From positions 1 to 64,000 of the forward strand of contig NZ_NSDM01000021.1 of the NCBI RefSeq assembly GCF_030852425.1: 64,000 bases of DNA. The letters run 5' to 3'. Of the stretch, positions 47,482 through 55,076 are shown piece by piece. The translations under genes were made by a program, and so were the position numbers. Origin of the DNA: Saccharothrix longispora (GTDB taxonomy: Bacteria > Actinomycetota > Actinomycetes > Mycobacteriales > Pseudonocardiaceae). The notes under the pieces are model-generated. The model had not been told where the DNA came from. It saw only the letters and a list, made by a program, of their open reading frames with translations, and did no database searches. Within the stretch, counting starts at the first letter, position 1, and every line of letters starts with the position of its first letter.

Positions 47482-48579
47482 GTGGACCGATCGACCGCGC
47501 TGGTCAAGTGCCTGGTGTGGGACCTGGACAACACGCTGTGGCAGGGCACCCTGCTGGAGGACGGCGGGGGTGCGCTGCGCGACGACGTGCTGCGCACCGT
47601 CACCGCCCTCGACGAGCGCGGCGTGCTCCAGGCCGTGGCCAGCCGCAACGACCACGACCACGCGTGGGCCCGGCTGGAAGCGCTCGGCGTCGCCGAGTAC
47701 TTCGTCGTGCCCCGCATCGGCTGGGGGCCGAAGTCCGCCGCGGTGCGGGAGATCGCGGATGAGCTGGGCTTCGCGCTCGGCACGATCGCGTTCGTGGACG
47801 ACCAGCCCGCCGAGCGCGCCGAGGTCGCCCACCACCTGCCCGAGGTGCGCTGCTTCACCCACGATGACGTGCCGGGCCTGCTCGACCTGCCCGACTTCAC
47901 GCCCGACGCGGTCACCGAGGACTCCCGCCGCCGCCGCGCCATGTACCAGGCGGGGCGGCGGCGGACCCGCGCCAAGGAGGAGTTCGCCGGGGCCGACCGG
48001 GACTTCCTGCGCTCGTTGGAGATGCGCATGGGCATCCGCCGCGCCGGACCGGAGGACCTGACCCGCGTCGCCGAGCTGACCCTGCGCACCAGCCAGATGA
48101 ACGCCACCGGCATCCACTACCCCGATGCCGTGCTGCGCGAACTGCTCGACGACCCGGCGCACGAGGTGCTGGTGGCCACGATGGACGACCGGTTCGGCGC
48201 GCACGGCGCGATCGGCGTGCTGCTCGTCGAGAAGCACGACCGGGTGTGGCGGCTCAAGCTGCTCGCCACCTCGTGCCGGGTGGTCGCGTTCGGGGCGGGC
48301 GCGGTGATCCTGACGTGGCTGGCCGACCAGGCGTACCGGGCGGGCGTGCACCTGGCCGCCGACTTCCGCCGCACCGGGCGCAACCGGGTGATGGAGGTGG
48401 CCTACCGGTTCTCCGGCTACACCGACGACCCCTGCCCGTGCCTGGACGGGATCGCGGCGGACGACGCGCCGGACGCCCCCGGCGACGGGCAGCGCCTGCA
48501 CCTGCTGCCCGCGCCGCAGCCGCCGCCGGCGACGATGGCCCTGTACGCGCCCGAGCTGATGACGGTGGCGGTGCGGTGA
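47482..48579 (+). CDS. fkbH: FkbH-like HAD/GNAT bifunctional glyceryl-ACP synthase
   Basis: A 365-residue protein of the FkbH family, which takes 1,3-bisphosphoglycerate, dephosphorylates it and loads the glyceryl group on a carrier protein. The N-terminal HAD domain has DLDNTLW with the two motif aspartates at residues 14 and 16, and FVDDQPAERAEV later. The C-terminal half (about 190-330) resembles a GNAT acyltransferase, with TSQMNATGIHY typical of FkbH proteins. GTG at 47482 follows a strong GGGAGGA site. The last codons overlap the ABC ATPase start (GTGA). The O-methyltransferase (FkbG) that usually completes the set is not found in this window. Confidence 0.95.
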   Translation: MDRSTALVKCLVWDLDNTLWQGTLLEDGGGALRDDVLRTVTALDERGVLQAVASRNDHDHAWARLEALGVAEYFVVPRIGWGPKSAAVREIADELGFALGTIAFVDDQPAERAEVAHHLPEVRCFTHDDVPGLLDLPDFTPDAVTEDSRRRRAMYQAGRRRTRAKEEFAGADRDFLRSLEMRMGIRRAGPEDLTRVAELTLRTSQMNATGIHYPDAVLRELLDDPAHEVLVATMDDRFGAHGAIGVLLVEKHDRVWRLKLLATSCRVVAFGAGAVILTWLADQAYRAGVHLAADFRRTGRNRVMEVAYRFSGYTDDPCPCLDGIAADDAPDAPGDGQRLHLLPAPQPPPATMALYAPELMTVAVR

Positions 48580-49559
48580 TCACCGCGCGCGGGTTGGCCC
48601 GCGACTACACCACGCGGCGCGGCGTCGTGCGGGCGGTGCGCGGCGTGGACCTCGACGTGGCCGCCGGGGAGATCGTCGCCCTGCTCGGCCCCAACGGCGC
48701 GGGCAAGACCACGACGCTGCGGATGCTCACCACCCTGCTGCGGCCGAGCGCCGGCACGGCGCGGGTCGCCGGGTGCGACCTGGTCGCGGACCCGGACGGG
48801 GTGCGCCGCCGGATCGGCTACGTCGCGCAGCACGGCGGGTCCGCCCCGGACTGCCGGGTGCTGGAGGACCTGGTGCTCCAGGGCCGCATCCACGGCCTGT
48901 CCAAGGCCGAGTCGAAGCGCCGCGCGGAACGCCTGGCCGCCGAGCTGGACCTCAACGGCCTGGGCGGGCGGGTGAGCAGGACCCTGTCCGGCGGGCAGCG
49001 CCGCCGCCTGGACCTGGCGCTCGGCCTGATCCACGAGCCGCGGCTGGTGTTCCTGGACGAGCCCACCACGAGCCTGGACCCGCAGAGCCGGGCGAACCTG
49101 TGGCAGCACATCCGGCGGTTGCGCGAGGAGCGCGGCATCACCGTCGTGGTGACCACGCACTACCTGGACGAGGCCGACTCGCTGGCCGACCGCGTGCTCG
49201 TGGTCGACCAGGGCCGGGTGGTGGCCTCCGGGTCGCCCGACGAGCTCAAGCGCGCCCTCGGCGGCGACGCCCTGCTGCTCGGCGTGGAGCGGGTGGACGA
49301 CGCGGTGCGCTGCCTGGAGGCGCTGCCCGGCGTGGCCGAGGTCCACATCGGACCGGACGGCGTGCGCTGCCGGGTCCGCGACGGCGAGACCGCGCTGCCG
49401 ACCGTGCTGCGTGCGCTGGACGCGGCGGGCGTGCCGCTGCGGTCCGTGCAGATGCGCCGGCCCACGCTCGACGACGTGTTCCTCGACCTCACCGGCCGCG
49501 CCCTGCGCGAGGCGGGCGAGGCGACACCGGCCGACGAGGAGGTCGACAGTGTTGCGTGA
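48576..49559 (+). CDS. ABC transporter ATP-binding protein (DrrA-like)
   Basis: A 327-residue ATPase subunit of an ABC-2 type exporter of the daunorubicin-resistance (DrrA) family. Walker A GPNGAGKTT at residues 38-46, signature LSGGQRRRLDLALGL near 136, Walker B RLVFLDEPTTSLDP near 157-170, then the H-loop TTHYLDEAD. The C-terminal region ending RPTLDDVFLDLTGR matches the DrrA extension. It overlaps FkbH (GTGA) and the permease gene. The position suggests that it energises export of the finished compound and self-resistance; the substrate is inferred from context only. Confidence 0.93.
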   Translation: MITARGLARDYTTRRGVVRAVRGVDLDVAAGEIVALLGPNGAGKTTTLRMLTTLLRPSAGTARVAGCDLVADPDGVRRRIGYVAQHGGSAPDCRVLEDLVLQGRIHGLSKAESKRRAERLAAELDLNGLGGRVSRTLSGGQRRRLDLALGLIHEPRLVFLDEPTTSLDPQSRANLWQHIRRLREERGITVVVTTHYLDEADSLADRVLVVDQGRVVASGSPDELKRALGGDALLLGVERVDDAVRCLEALPGVAEVHIGPDGVRCRVRDGETALPTVLRALDAAGVPLRSVQMRRPTLDDVFLDLTGRALREAGEATPADEEVDSVA

Positions 49560-50316
49560 CACCGGGCTGCTGTTCCGCATGGAACTGCTGCCGTCGCTGC
49601 GGAACCCGGGCCTGATGGCCGTGGCGATGACGCAGCCGCTGTTCTTCCTGCTGCTGTTCGGGCCGCTGATGGAGAGGATGGTCGAGGCGGTGCCCGGTTT
49701 TCCGCCGGGCGACAGCTGGACCGTGTTCACCCCGGCCCTGATCATCCAGCTCGCGCTGTTCAGCGCGTCGTTCGCCGGGTTCGCGCTGCTGTCGGACCAG
49801 CAGAGCGGCCTGCTGGAACGGCTGCGCGTCACCCCGGCGAGCGCGGTCGCGCTGCTGCTGGGCCGGACGCTGACCAACACCGTGCACACCGTCGTGCAGT
49901 CGCTGCTGATCATCGGCATCGCGGCGCTGCTGTTCGACCTGACCGTCACGCCGGTCGGCGTCGGGATGGTCCTGCTGGTCGCGGCGCTGCTGTCGGTGAC
50001 GCTGGCGTCCGCGTCCCAGGCGCTGGCCCTGGTGCTGCGCAACGAGGAGGCGTTCCTCGGGCTGATCAACACGGTGCTGATGCCGCTGCTGCTGCTCTCC
50101 GGCATGCTCATCCCCATCACCACCGGTCTCGCGCCGCAGTGGCTCTACACCATCTCCCGGCTCAACCCGCTCACGCACGTGGTGGACGCGGGCCGGGCCG
50201 GGTTCCGCGGCGACCTCACGTTCTCCGCGCTGTCCACCGGGATGGTGCTGCTGGTCGTGATGGCGGCGGTGTCGGTGTGGTGGGGCGCGCGGACGCTGCG
50301 CCGCGACGACGCCTGA
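49549..50316 (+). CDS. ABC-2 type transporter permease (DrrB-like)
   Basis: A 255-residue integral membrane protein, partner of the preceding ATPase. About six hydrophobic segments are visible (near residues 20-40, 60-80, 105-130, 135-160, 165-190, 225-245), with the DrrB-like stretches FALLSDQQSGLLERLRVTP and LSGMLIPI plus LNPLTHVVDAGRAG near the end. I chose GTG at 49549, preceded by GAGGAGG, overlapping the ATPase gene by 11 bases. It is the last gene of the operon; a strong hairpin follows 14 bases after its stop. Confidence 0.92.
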   Translation: MLRDTGLLFRMELLPSLRNPGLMAVAMTQPLFFLLLFGPLMERMVEAVPGFPPGDSWTVFTPALIIQLALFSASFAGFALLSDQQSGLLERLRVTPASAVALLLGRTLTNTVHTVVQSLLIIGIAALLFDLTVTPVGVGMVLLVAALLSVTLASASQALALVLRNEEAFLGLINTVLMPLLLLSGMLIPITTGLAPQWLYTISRLNPLTHVVDAGRAGFRGDLTFSALSTGMVLLVVMAAVSVWWGARTLRRDDA

Positions 50317-50330
50317 ACCGGGTCCTCCCC

Positions 50331-50385
50331 GCACGACGAAGGGGGGCGGTAGCGGTCCACCCGCTCCCGCCCCCCTTCGTCGTGC
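50331..50385. terminator. Bidirectional terminator hairpin
   Basis: A perfect 19-base inverted repeat (50331-50349 with 50367-50385) lies between convergent genes, the ABC permease ending at 50316 and the aminotransferase ending at 50399. The 17-base loop itself contains a 5-base inverted repeat (agcgg/ccgct). It can serve transcripts from either side. Confidence 0.85.
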
Positions 50386-50398
50386 GACCCGCCGCGGT

Positions 50399-51532
50399 TC
50401 AGAGGCGGTCGAGCACGTCCAGCAGGGACTCGACCACGTGGTCCTGCTCCCCCACCGTCAGCGAGGGGTACATGGGCAGCGAGAAGATCTCCCCGGCCAG
50501 CCGCTCGGTCACCGGCAGCGAACCCCCGCCCAGCCCGAGGTGCGCGAACCCGGTCTGCCGGTGCACCGGCCACGGGTAGCTGATGTTGAGCTGTACGCCG
50601 TGCTCCCGCATCCCCTCCACGACCTTCTCCCGCAACGGGTGCCGCACCACGTAGACGTAGTAGACGTGGTCGTTGCCCGGCGCGAGGGTCGGCAGCACCA
50701 GCCCGGTGCCCCCCAACGCCTCGGCGTAGCGGGCGGCGATGGCGCGGCGGCCCGCGACGTAGTCGTCCAGGCGGGTCAGCTTGCGGGTCAGGATCGCCGC
50801 CTGCACCTCGTCGATCCTGCTGTTGTACCCCGGCGTGGAGACGACGTGGTAGACCTTCTCCATGCCGTAGTAGCGCAGCCGGCGCAGGTTCGCGTCGACC
50901 TCCGGGTCGGAGGTGAGCACGGCCCCCGCGTCGCCGTAGGCGCCCAGCACCTTGGTGGGGTAGAACGAGAACGCCGCCGCGCGGCCGGTGGTGCCCGCGA
51001 GGACCCCGTTGCGCCGCGCGCCGTGCGCCTGGGCGCAGTCCTCCAGGATCGGCAGGCCGTGCCGGTCCGCGACGGCGGTCAAGGCCTCCAGGTCGACGCA
51101 CTGGCCGTACAGGTGCACGGGCAGCAGGGCGCGGGTGCGCGGCGTGATGGCCGCCTCGACCTGGTCCACGTCCATCAGGTACGTGTCCTCGTGGACGTCC
51201 ACGAACACCGGCGTCGCGCCGACCTGGTCGATGGCGACCACGGTGGGCGCGGCGGTGTTCGACACGGTGATCACCTCGTCGCCCGCGCCGATGCCGAGCG
51301 CGCGCAGGCCGAGCACGAGCGCGTTGGTGCCGTTGTCGACGCCGACGCAGTGCGCGACGCCGTGCCAGGCGGCGAACGCCTCCTCGAACCCGGCGACCGC
51401 CGGTCCCAGGACGAGCTGCCCGGAGCCGAACACGGCGTCCACGGCGGCGAGGACGTCGTCCCGCTCGGCCTCGTACTCACGCAGGTAACCCCAGACGTAC
51501 TGGGTGGTCCCGTTTCGGGCGGCTCCGGACAC
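50399..51532 (-). CDS. NDP-sugar aminotransferase, DegT/DnrJ/EryC1 family (probable C-3 type)
   Basis: A 377-residue PLP enzyme. Family features: VGVDNGTNALVLGLRALG near the N-terminus, LPVHLYGQ, EDCAQAHGA, and the PLP lysine in FYPTKVLGAYGDAGA (about residue 190). This FYPTK-x-LGA form is shared with C-3 aminotransferases of deoxysugar pathways (TylB, DesV and EvaB types), which convert a 3-keto sugar to a 3-amino sugar. GTG at 51532 follows AAGGGGAA and lies 11 bases after the stop of the 2,3-dehydratase gene, so the two are cotranscribed. With that enzyme it points to a 3-amino-2,3,6-trideoxyhexose. Position specificity is inferred. Confidence 0.9.
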   Translation of the reverse strand: MSGAARNGTTQYVWGYLREYEAERDDVLAAVDAVFGSGQLVLGPAVAGFEEAFAAWHGVAHCVGVDNGTNALVLGLRALGIGAGDEVITVSNTAAPTVVAIDQVGATPVFVDVHEDTYLMDVDQVEAAITPRTRALLPVHLYGQCVDLEALTAVADRHGLPILEDCAQAHGARRNGVLAGTTGRAAAFSFYPTKVLGAYGDAGAVLTSDPEVDANLRRLRYYGMEKVYHVVSTPGYNSRIDEVQAAILTRKLTRLDDYVAGRRAIAARYAEALGGTGLVLPTLAPGNDHVYYVYVVRHPLREKVVEGMREHGVQLNISYPWPVHRQTGFAHLGLGGGSLPVTERLAGEIFSLPMYPSLTVGEQDHVVESLLDVLDRL

Positions 51533-51543
51533 CGGTTCCCCTT

Positions 51544-52968
51544 TCAGGCGGCCAGCAGGCACGCGAACAGCGTCCTGGCCTGCACGTTGACGTAGTGGCT
51601 GTGCTGGAGCAGGTCCGCGAGCTGGTGCACGGTCAGCCAGTGGAACCCGGGTGGCGCCTGCGCGGGCACCGAGTCGTCCTCCACGACCAGGTAGCGGGTG
51701 CGGGCGTGCAGGAACCGGCCGCCCTCCTCGGACAGCACGGTGTCGAAGCGGACCTTCGCCGGGTCCGGTGCGAGCACCAGGTCGAGGAAGCGCGGCTGGT
51801 GCTCGGCGGGCAGGTGGGCGTAGTTCTCCGGGGTGGCCTGCACGGTCGGCGCGAGTTCGACCGTGTCCAGGTAGCCGGGTTCGACGTGCGCGTTGACCAG
51901 CACGTGCAGCACGCCGTGGAACTCGCGCACGAGCAGCGCCGCGACGCCGGTGCCGACCGGTTCGAGCAGCGGCTGCCGCCAGGACGACACCTCGCGGCTG
52001 TTGGCCAGCACGTCGACCGCGACGACCTTGAAGTAGCGGCCCTCCACGTGCGCGATCTCGTAGTCGGTGCGCTTCCAGTCCCCCACCGTGCACAGCGGGA
52101 TGCGGCGCGCGTGCAACTCGTGCCGGGCGTGCATGCCGGTGATCCAGCTCAGCACCTCGGTGGTGGTGTGCAGGCCGCCCTCCTCGGCGGAGCGCGACCG
52201 GCGCAGCGCCTCGGCGAACGGGGTGGGGCCCCCGGCCTCCCCGCCGCCGTAGGGGATGCACGACAGGACGGTGCGCGTGTCCATGCTGACCAGGTCGTCC
52301 TCGTCCAGCAGGGCCAGCAGCTGGCCGAGGGTGAGCCAGCAGAAGTCCTCGTGGGCCTCGACGTCGTCGCCGACCTCCACGACCATGTTGCGGTTGCGCT
52401 TGCGGTAGAACCAGGCGCCCTGCTCGGACTGGAGCACGTCGGCGAGCACGCGGGACGGCTCGGCCTCGCGGAACAGCGACAGGTACGGCACCTCCGCGCC
52501 GCCGTGCACCCGCATGTAGTTGCTGCGGGTGGCCTGCACGGTCGGCGACAGCTGCACGCCGTTGACGTTGCCCGGCTCGTACTTGGCCTGCACCAGGCAG
52601 TGCAGCACGCCGTCGATCTCGCGCACGGCGATGCCGAGGATGCCGATCTCCGGCTGGTTGATGATCGGCTGCGCCCACTCGCGGACGGCGCCGGAGTCGG
52701 TGGTGACGTGGATGCCCTCGATGGTGAAGAACCTGCCGCTGACGTGCCCGAGGTTGCCGGTCTCGTGGGCGAACCCCCACCGGTCCATGGCCGCCAACGG
52801 CACGCGCCGCACCTCCTGGCGCTGCGCGCGCCTGCGGTCGGCGAGCCAGGCGCGGAACCCCGCGTCGTCGAGCACACCTCCGTCGCGCGCCCGCAACGAC
52901 CGCTCCACGCGCGACGACCTGCTCGGGTCGGCGCGGCGCAACTGACCGAGTTCGGCGACAGGCTGCAC
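51544..52968 (-). CDS. NDP-hexose 2,3-dehydratase (EvaA/TylX3 family)
   Basis: A 474-residue enzyme that removes the C-2 hydroxyl from an NDP-4-keto-6-deoxyhexose, the first step to 2-deoxysugars. The protein is an internal duplication typical of the family: FFTIEGI...WAQPIINQPEIG...YEPGNVNGVQLSPTVQAT in the first half and YFKVVAVDV...WRQPLLEPVGTG...VEPGYLDTVELAPTVQAT in the second. I chose GTG at 52968 (MQPVAELGQ...) because a strong GAGGAGG site is just upstream; the frame stays open to 53088 but crosses the promoter box. It is divergent from the second glycosyltransferase and upstream of the aminotransferase in one operon. Confidence 0.95.
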   Translation of the reverse strand: MQPVAELGQLRRADPSRSSRVERSLRARDGGVLDDAGFRAWLADRRRAQRQEVRRVPLAAMDRWGFAHETGNLGHVSGRFFTIEGIHVTTDSGAVREWAQPIINQPEIGILGIAVREIDGVLHCLVQAKYEPGNVNGVQLSPTVQATRSNYMRVHGGAEVPYLSLFREAEPSRVLADVLQSEQGAWFYRKRNRNMVVEVGDDVEAHEDFCWLTLGQLLALLDEDDLVSMDTRTVLSCIPYGGGEAGGPTPFAEALRRSRSAEEGGLHTTTEVLSWITGMHARHELHARRIPLCTVGDWKRTDYEIAHVEGRYFKVVAVDVLANSREVSSWRQPLLEPVGTGVAALLVREFHGVLHVLVNAHVEPGYLDTVELAPTVQATPENYAHLPAEHQPRFLDLVLAPDPAKVRFDTVLSEEGGRFLHARTRYLVVEDDSVPAQAPPGFHWLTVHQLADLLQHSHYVNVQARTLFACLLAA

Positions 52969-52994
52969 GGTTCCTCCTCGGTGGGCGTGCCCCC

Positions 52995-53045
52995 AGCGTT
53001 CCTGCTCGCGCACTAGGGAAATCCCGAGATCGCGGCTCCTACGCT
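52995..53045. promoter_or_regulatory. PimM-type operator with divergent promoters
   Basis: CTAGGGAAATCCCGAG at 53013-53028 matches all 16 positions of CTVGGGAWWTCCCBAG, the binding consensus I recall for PimM-type PAS-LuxR activators. On the plus strand TACGCT (53040-53045) starts 12 bases after the box; on the minus strand AACGCT (53000 to 52995) starts 13 bases after it. It sits between the divergent 2,3-dehydratase and second glycosyltransferase genes. The likely regulator is the PAS-LuxR protein at 55077-55787. Confidence 0.8.
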
Positions 53046-53081
53046 GGGGTGCGTCGTCGAAGTCGTGGGAGGCGCCCGGCC

Positions 53082-54299
53082 GTGGCACACATCGCGTTCT
53101 TCTCCATCCCGGCGCACGGCCACATGAGACCGCCGCTGGCCGTGGCCGCCGAACTGGTCCGCCGCGGGCACCGGGTGAGCTTCGCGGCCACCGCCGGTTT
53201 CGCCGACGCGGTGACCGCCGCCGGCGCGGGGGTCGTGCCCTACGAGACGCGGATGGCCGAGTGGCTGGGACCGGGTCGGGCGGCCAACTCCGACCAGGAC
53301 GCCGACGCGCTCGCCTGGTCCACCGTGCTGTTCTTCGTCGAGAGCGCCCACCTCACCGCGCGCGCCGAGGGGGCGTTCGCGGGCGACCGGCCGGACCTCG
53401 TGGTGCACGACATGTCGCTGGCGCCCCTGGGGCGCGCCCTGGAGCACGCGTGGGGCTGCCCGGCCGTGCAGTCGACGCCGTCGATGGCCTCGAACCGCTA
53501 CTACTCCCAGCTCGACGCGCTGCTCAAGGCGGGCGGCGTGCGGCGCGGCCACCCTGCGCTGGTGGAGCGCCGCAGGCTCGCCGCCGCGTTCATCGCCGAG
53601 CGGGGCCTGCCCGAGACCCCCGAGGCCCTGGTCGGCTGGGCGGCGAAGCGCGCCCTGGTCTACGTGCCGAGGGTGTTCCAGATCGCCGCCGACACGTTCG
53701 ACGAGCACACCGCGTTCGTGGGGACCTGCCTGGGCGACGACGACCTGGCGGGCCGCTGGGAGCCGCCGGACGAGCGGCCCGTGGTGCTGGTGTCCATGGG
53801 CACCACGGTCAACAGCGACCCGGGTTTCTTCCGCGGGTGCGCCGCCGCGTTCGCCGACTCGCCGTGGCACGTCGTGCTCGCGCTCGGCGGCGGCGTGACC
53901 CCGGAGTCGCTGGGCGGGCTGCCCGCGAACGTGGAGGCGCACGCGTGGGTGCCGCAGATGGCGGTGCTGGGGCGCGCGTCGGCGTTCGTCACCGCGGGCG
54001 GCCTCAACAGCCTGATGATGGCGCTGCTGGCCGGGGTGCCGGTGGTCGCCGTGCCGCACATGTCCGAGGCCCTGCTGCTGTCCCGCCGCACCGCCGCGCT
54101 CGGCCTGGGCACCGTGCTCGCCGCCGGCGAGGCCACCGGCCCGCGCCTGCGCTCCGCCGTGACGGCCCTGCTGGCGGACGGGGCCGCCTCCACCGCGGCG
54201 GGCGCCGTCCGCGACCTGGCGCGCGCGGCGGGCGGCACGCGGGCCGCGGCCGACGCCCTGGAAGGCCACCTGCCCACTACCGTCCGGAGTGGACACTGA
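53082..54299 (+). CDS. MGT-type macrolide glycosyltransferase with altered donor site
   Basis: A 405-residue protein of the OleD/MGT glycosyltransferase family, expected to act on the polyketide aglycone. The N-terminus has FFSIPAHGHMRPPLAVAAEL, including the likely catalytic His region. In the C-terminal donor site, where family members read FVTHxGxxGS...VPxxxDQ, this protein reads FVTAGGLNSLMMALLAG...VPHMSEA. The pyrophosphate-contacting His and the final Asp/Gln pair are therefore changed. It may use donor contacts in a different way, need a partner, or be weakened. GTG at 53082 follows GGGAGG; the upstream open frame crosses the operator. The stop overlaps the next start (TGATG). The promoter has a perfect PimM-type box. 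Confidence 0.88.
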   Translation: MAHIAFFSIPAHGHMRPPLAVAAELVRRGHRVSFAATAGFADAVTAAGAGVVPYETRMAEWLGPGRAANSDQDADALAWSTVLFFVESAHLTARAEGAFAGDRPDLVVHDMSLAPLGRALEHAWGCPAVQSTPSMASNRYYSQLDALLKAGGVRRGHPALVERRRLAAAFIAERGLPETPEALVGWAAKRALVYVPRVFQIAADTFDEHTAFVGTCLGDDDLAGRWEPPDERPVVLVSMGTTVNSDPGFFRGCAAAFADSPWHVVLALGGGVTPESLGGLPANVEAHAWVPQMAVLGRASAFVTAGGLNSLMMALLAGVPVVAVPHMSEALLLSRRTAALGLGTVLAAGEATGPRLRSAVTALLADGAASTAAGAVRDLARAAGGTRAAADALEGHLPTTVRSGH

Positions 54300-55057
54300 T
54301 GGAGATCGTCGGCCGAGGTTTCGTGGCGCGCAACCTGTCCCGCGTGGCGCACCGCCACCCGCACGCGCTCGTGCTGGCCGCGGGCGTGTCGAGCACCAGC
54401 GTCCTGTCGCGGGAGATGTTCGCCCGCGAGGCCGACCTGGTCCTCGACGCCCTCGACCGCTGCCGCCGCGAAGATCGCACGCTGGTGTTCTTCTCCAGCG
54501 CCTCGCACGCCATGTACGGCAGCACGACAAGCCCCGCGCGGGAGGACGTGCCCACCTCGACGGACTCCGCCTACGGCGACCACAAGCGCCGGTTGGAGGC
54601 GCTGGTCCGGTCGTCCGGGGTGCCGTGGCTGGTCCTGCGGATGAGCCACGCGATCGGCTGCTGGCAGCGGGAGCACCAGTTGCTGCCCAACTTCGTCAAG
54701 CAGATCGGTTCCGGCTCCGTGAAGCTCTACGAGGGCACCTACCGCGACCTCGTCGACGTGCTGGACGTCGTGCGCGCGGTGGACGCGCTGCTCGACCTGG
54801 GGGTGCGCGACGAGGTCGTCAACGTCGCCTCGGGCACGCCCTGGCCGGTGGCCGACCTGGCCCGCGCGATGGCCGACCGGATGGGCGCGTCCCCGGTCTA
54901 CGAGGTCGTGCACGCGACGCCGGTGCGGACGCTCGTGTCGGTGGACAAGTTGTGCCGCCTGGTCCCCGACCTCGGCCGGGTGCGCGAACCGGGGTACGTG
55001 GAGGGCATGCTGGACCGCTACATCGGCCACTACTGGCCCGCACCCGCACCCGCCTGA
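54299..55057 (+). CDS. NAD-dependent epimerase/dehydratase-like protein, probable NDP-hexose 4-ketoreductase
   Basis: A 252-residue extended-SDR-like protein. Visible: a shortened glycine-rich N-terminus GRGFVARNL instead of the usual GxxGxxG, serine in FFSSASHAMYG, and the YxxxK pair in AYGDHKRR, as in deoxysugar 4-ketoreductases of glycopeptide and anthracycline clusters. ATG at 54299 overlaps the preceding glycosyltransferase stop, so it is coupled to it. In context it would reduce the 4-keto group as the last step before sugar transfer. It is shorter than typical members (about 300 residues or more) and lacks the first beta-strand context. Epimerase or another SDR function is possible. 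Confidence 0.72.
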   Translation: MEIVGRGFVARNLSRVAHRHPHALVLAAGVSSTSVLSREMFAREADLVLDALDRCRREDRTLVFFSSASHAMYGSTTSPAREDVPTSTDSAYGDHKRRLEALVRSSGVPWLVLRMSHAIGCWQREHQLLPNFVKQIGSGSVKLYEGTYRDLVDVLDVVRAVDALLDLGVRDEVVNVASGTPWPVADLARAMADRMGASPVYEVVHATPVRTLVSVDKLCRLVPDLGRVREPGYVEGMLDRYIGHYWPAPAPA

Positions 55058-55073
55058 CCACCCCGGCGTGGTC
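55056..55073. terminator. Small hairpin between convergent genes
   Basis: GACCAC and GTGGTC form a perfect 6-base stem around the loop CCCGGC, in the 19-base gap between the ketoreductase-like gene (ends 55057) and the LuxR gene (ends 55077). It is short but well placed. Confidence 0.4.
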
Positions 55074-55076
55074 GCC

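Noticed and set aside
50399..52780. A fused 793-residue minus-strand protein upstream of the aminotransferase
   Set aside because: The extra N-terminal part is an out-of-frame reading of the 2,3-dehydratase gene; the GTG at 51532 has a ribosome site and starts the family homology.
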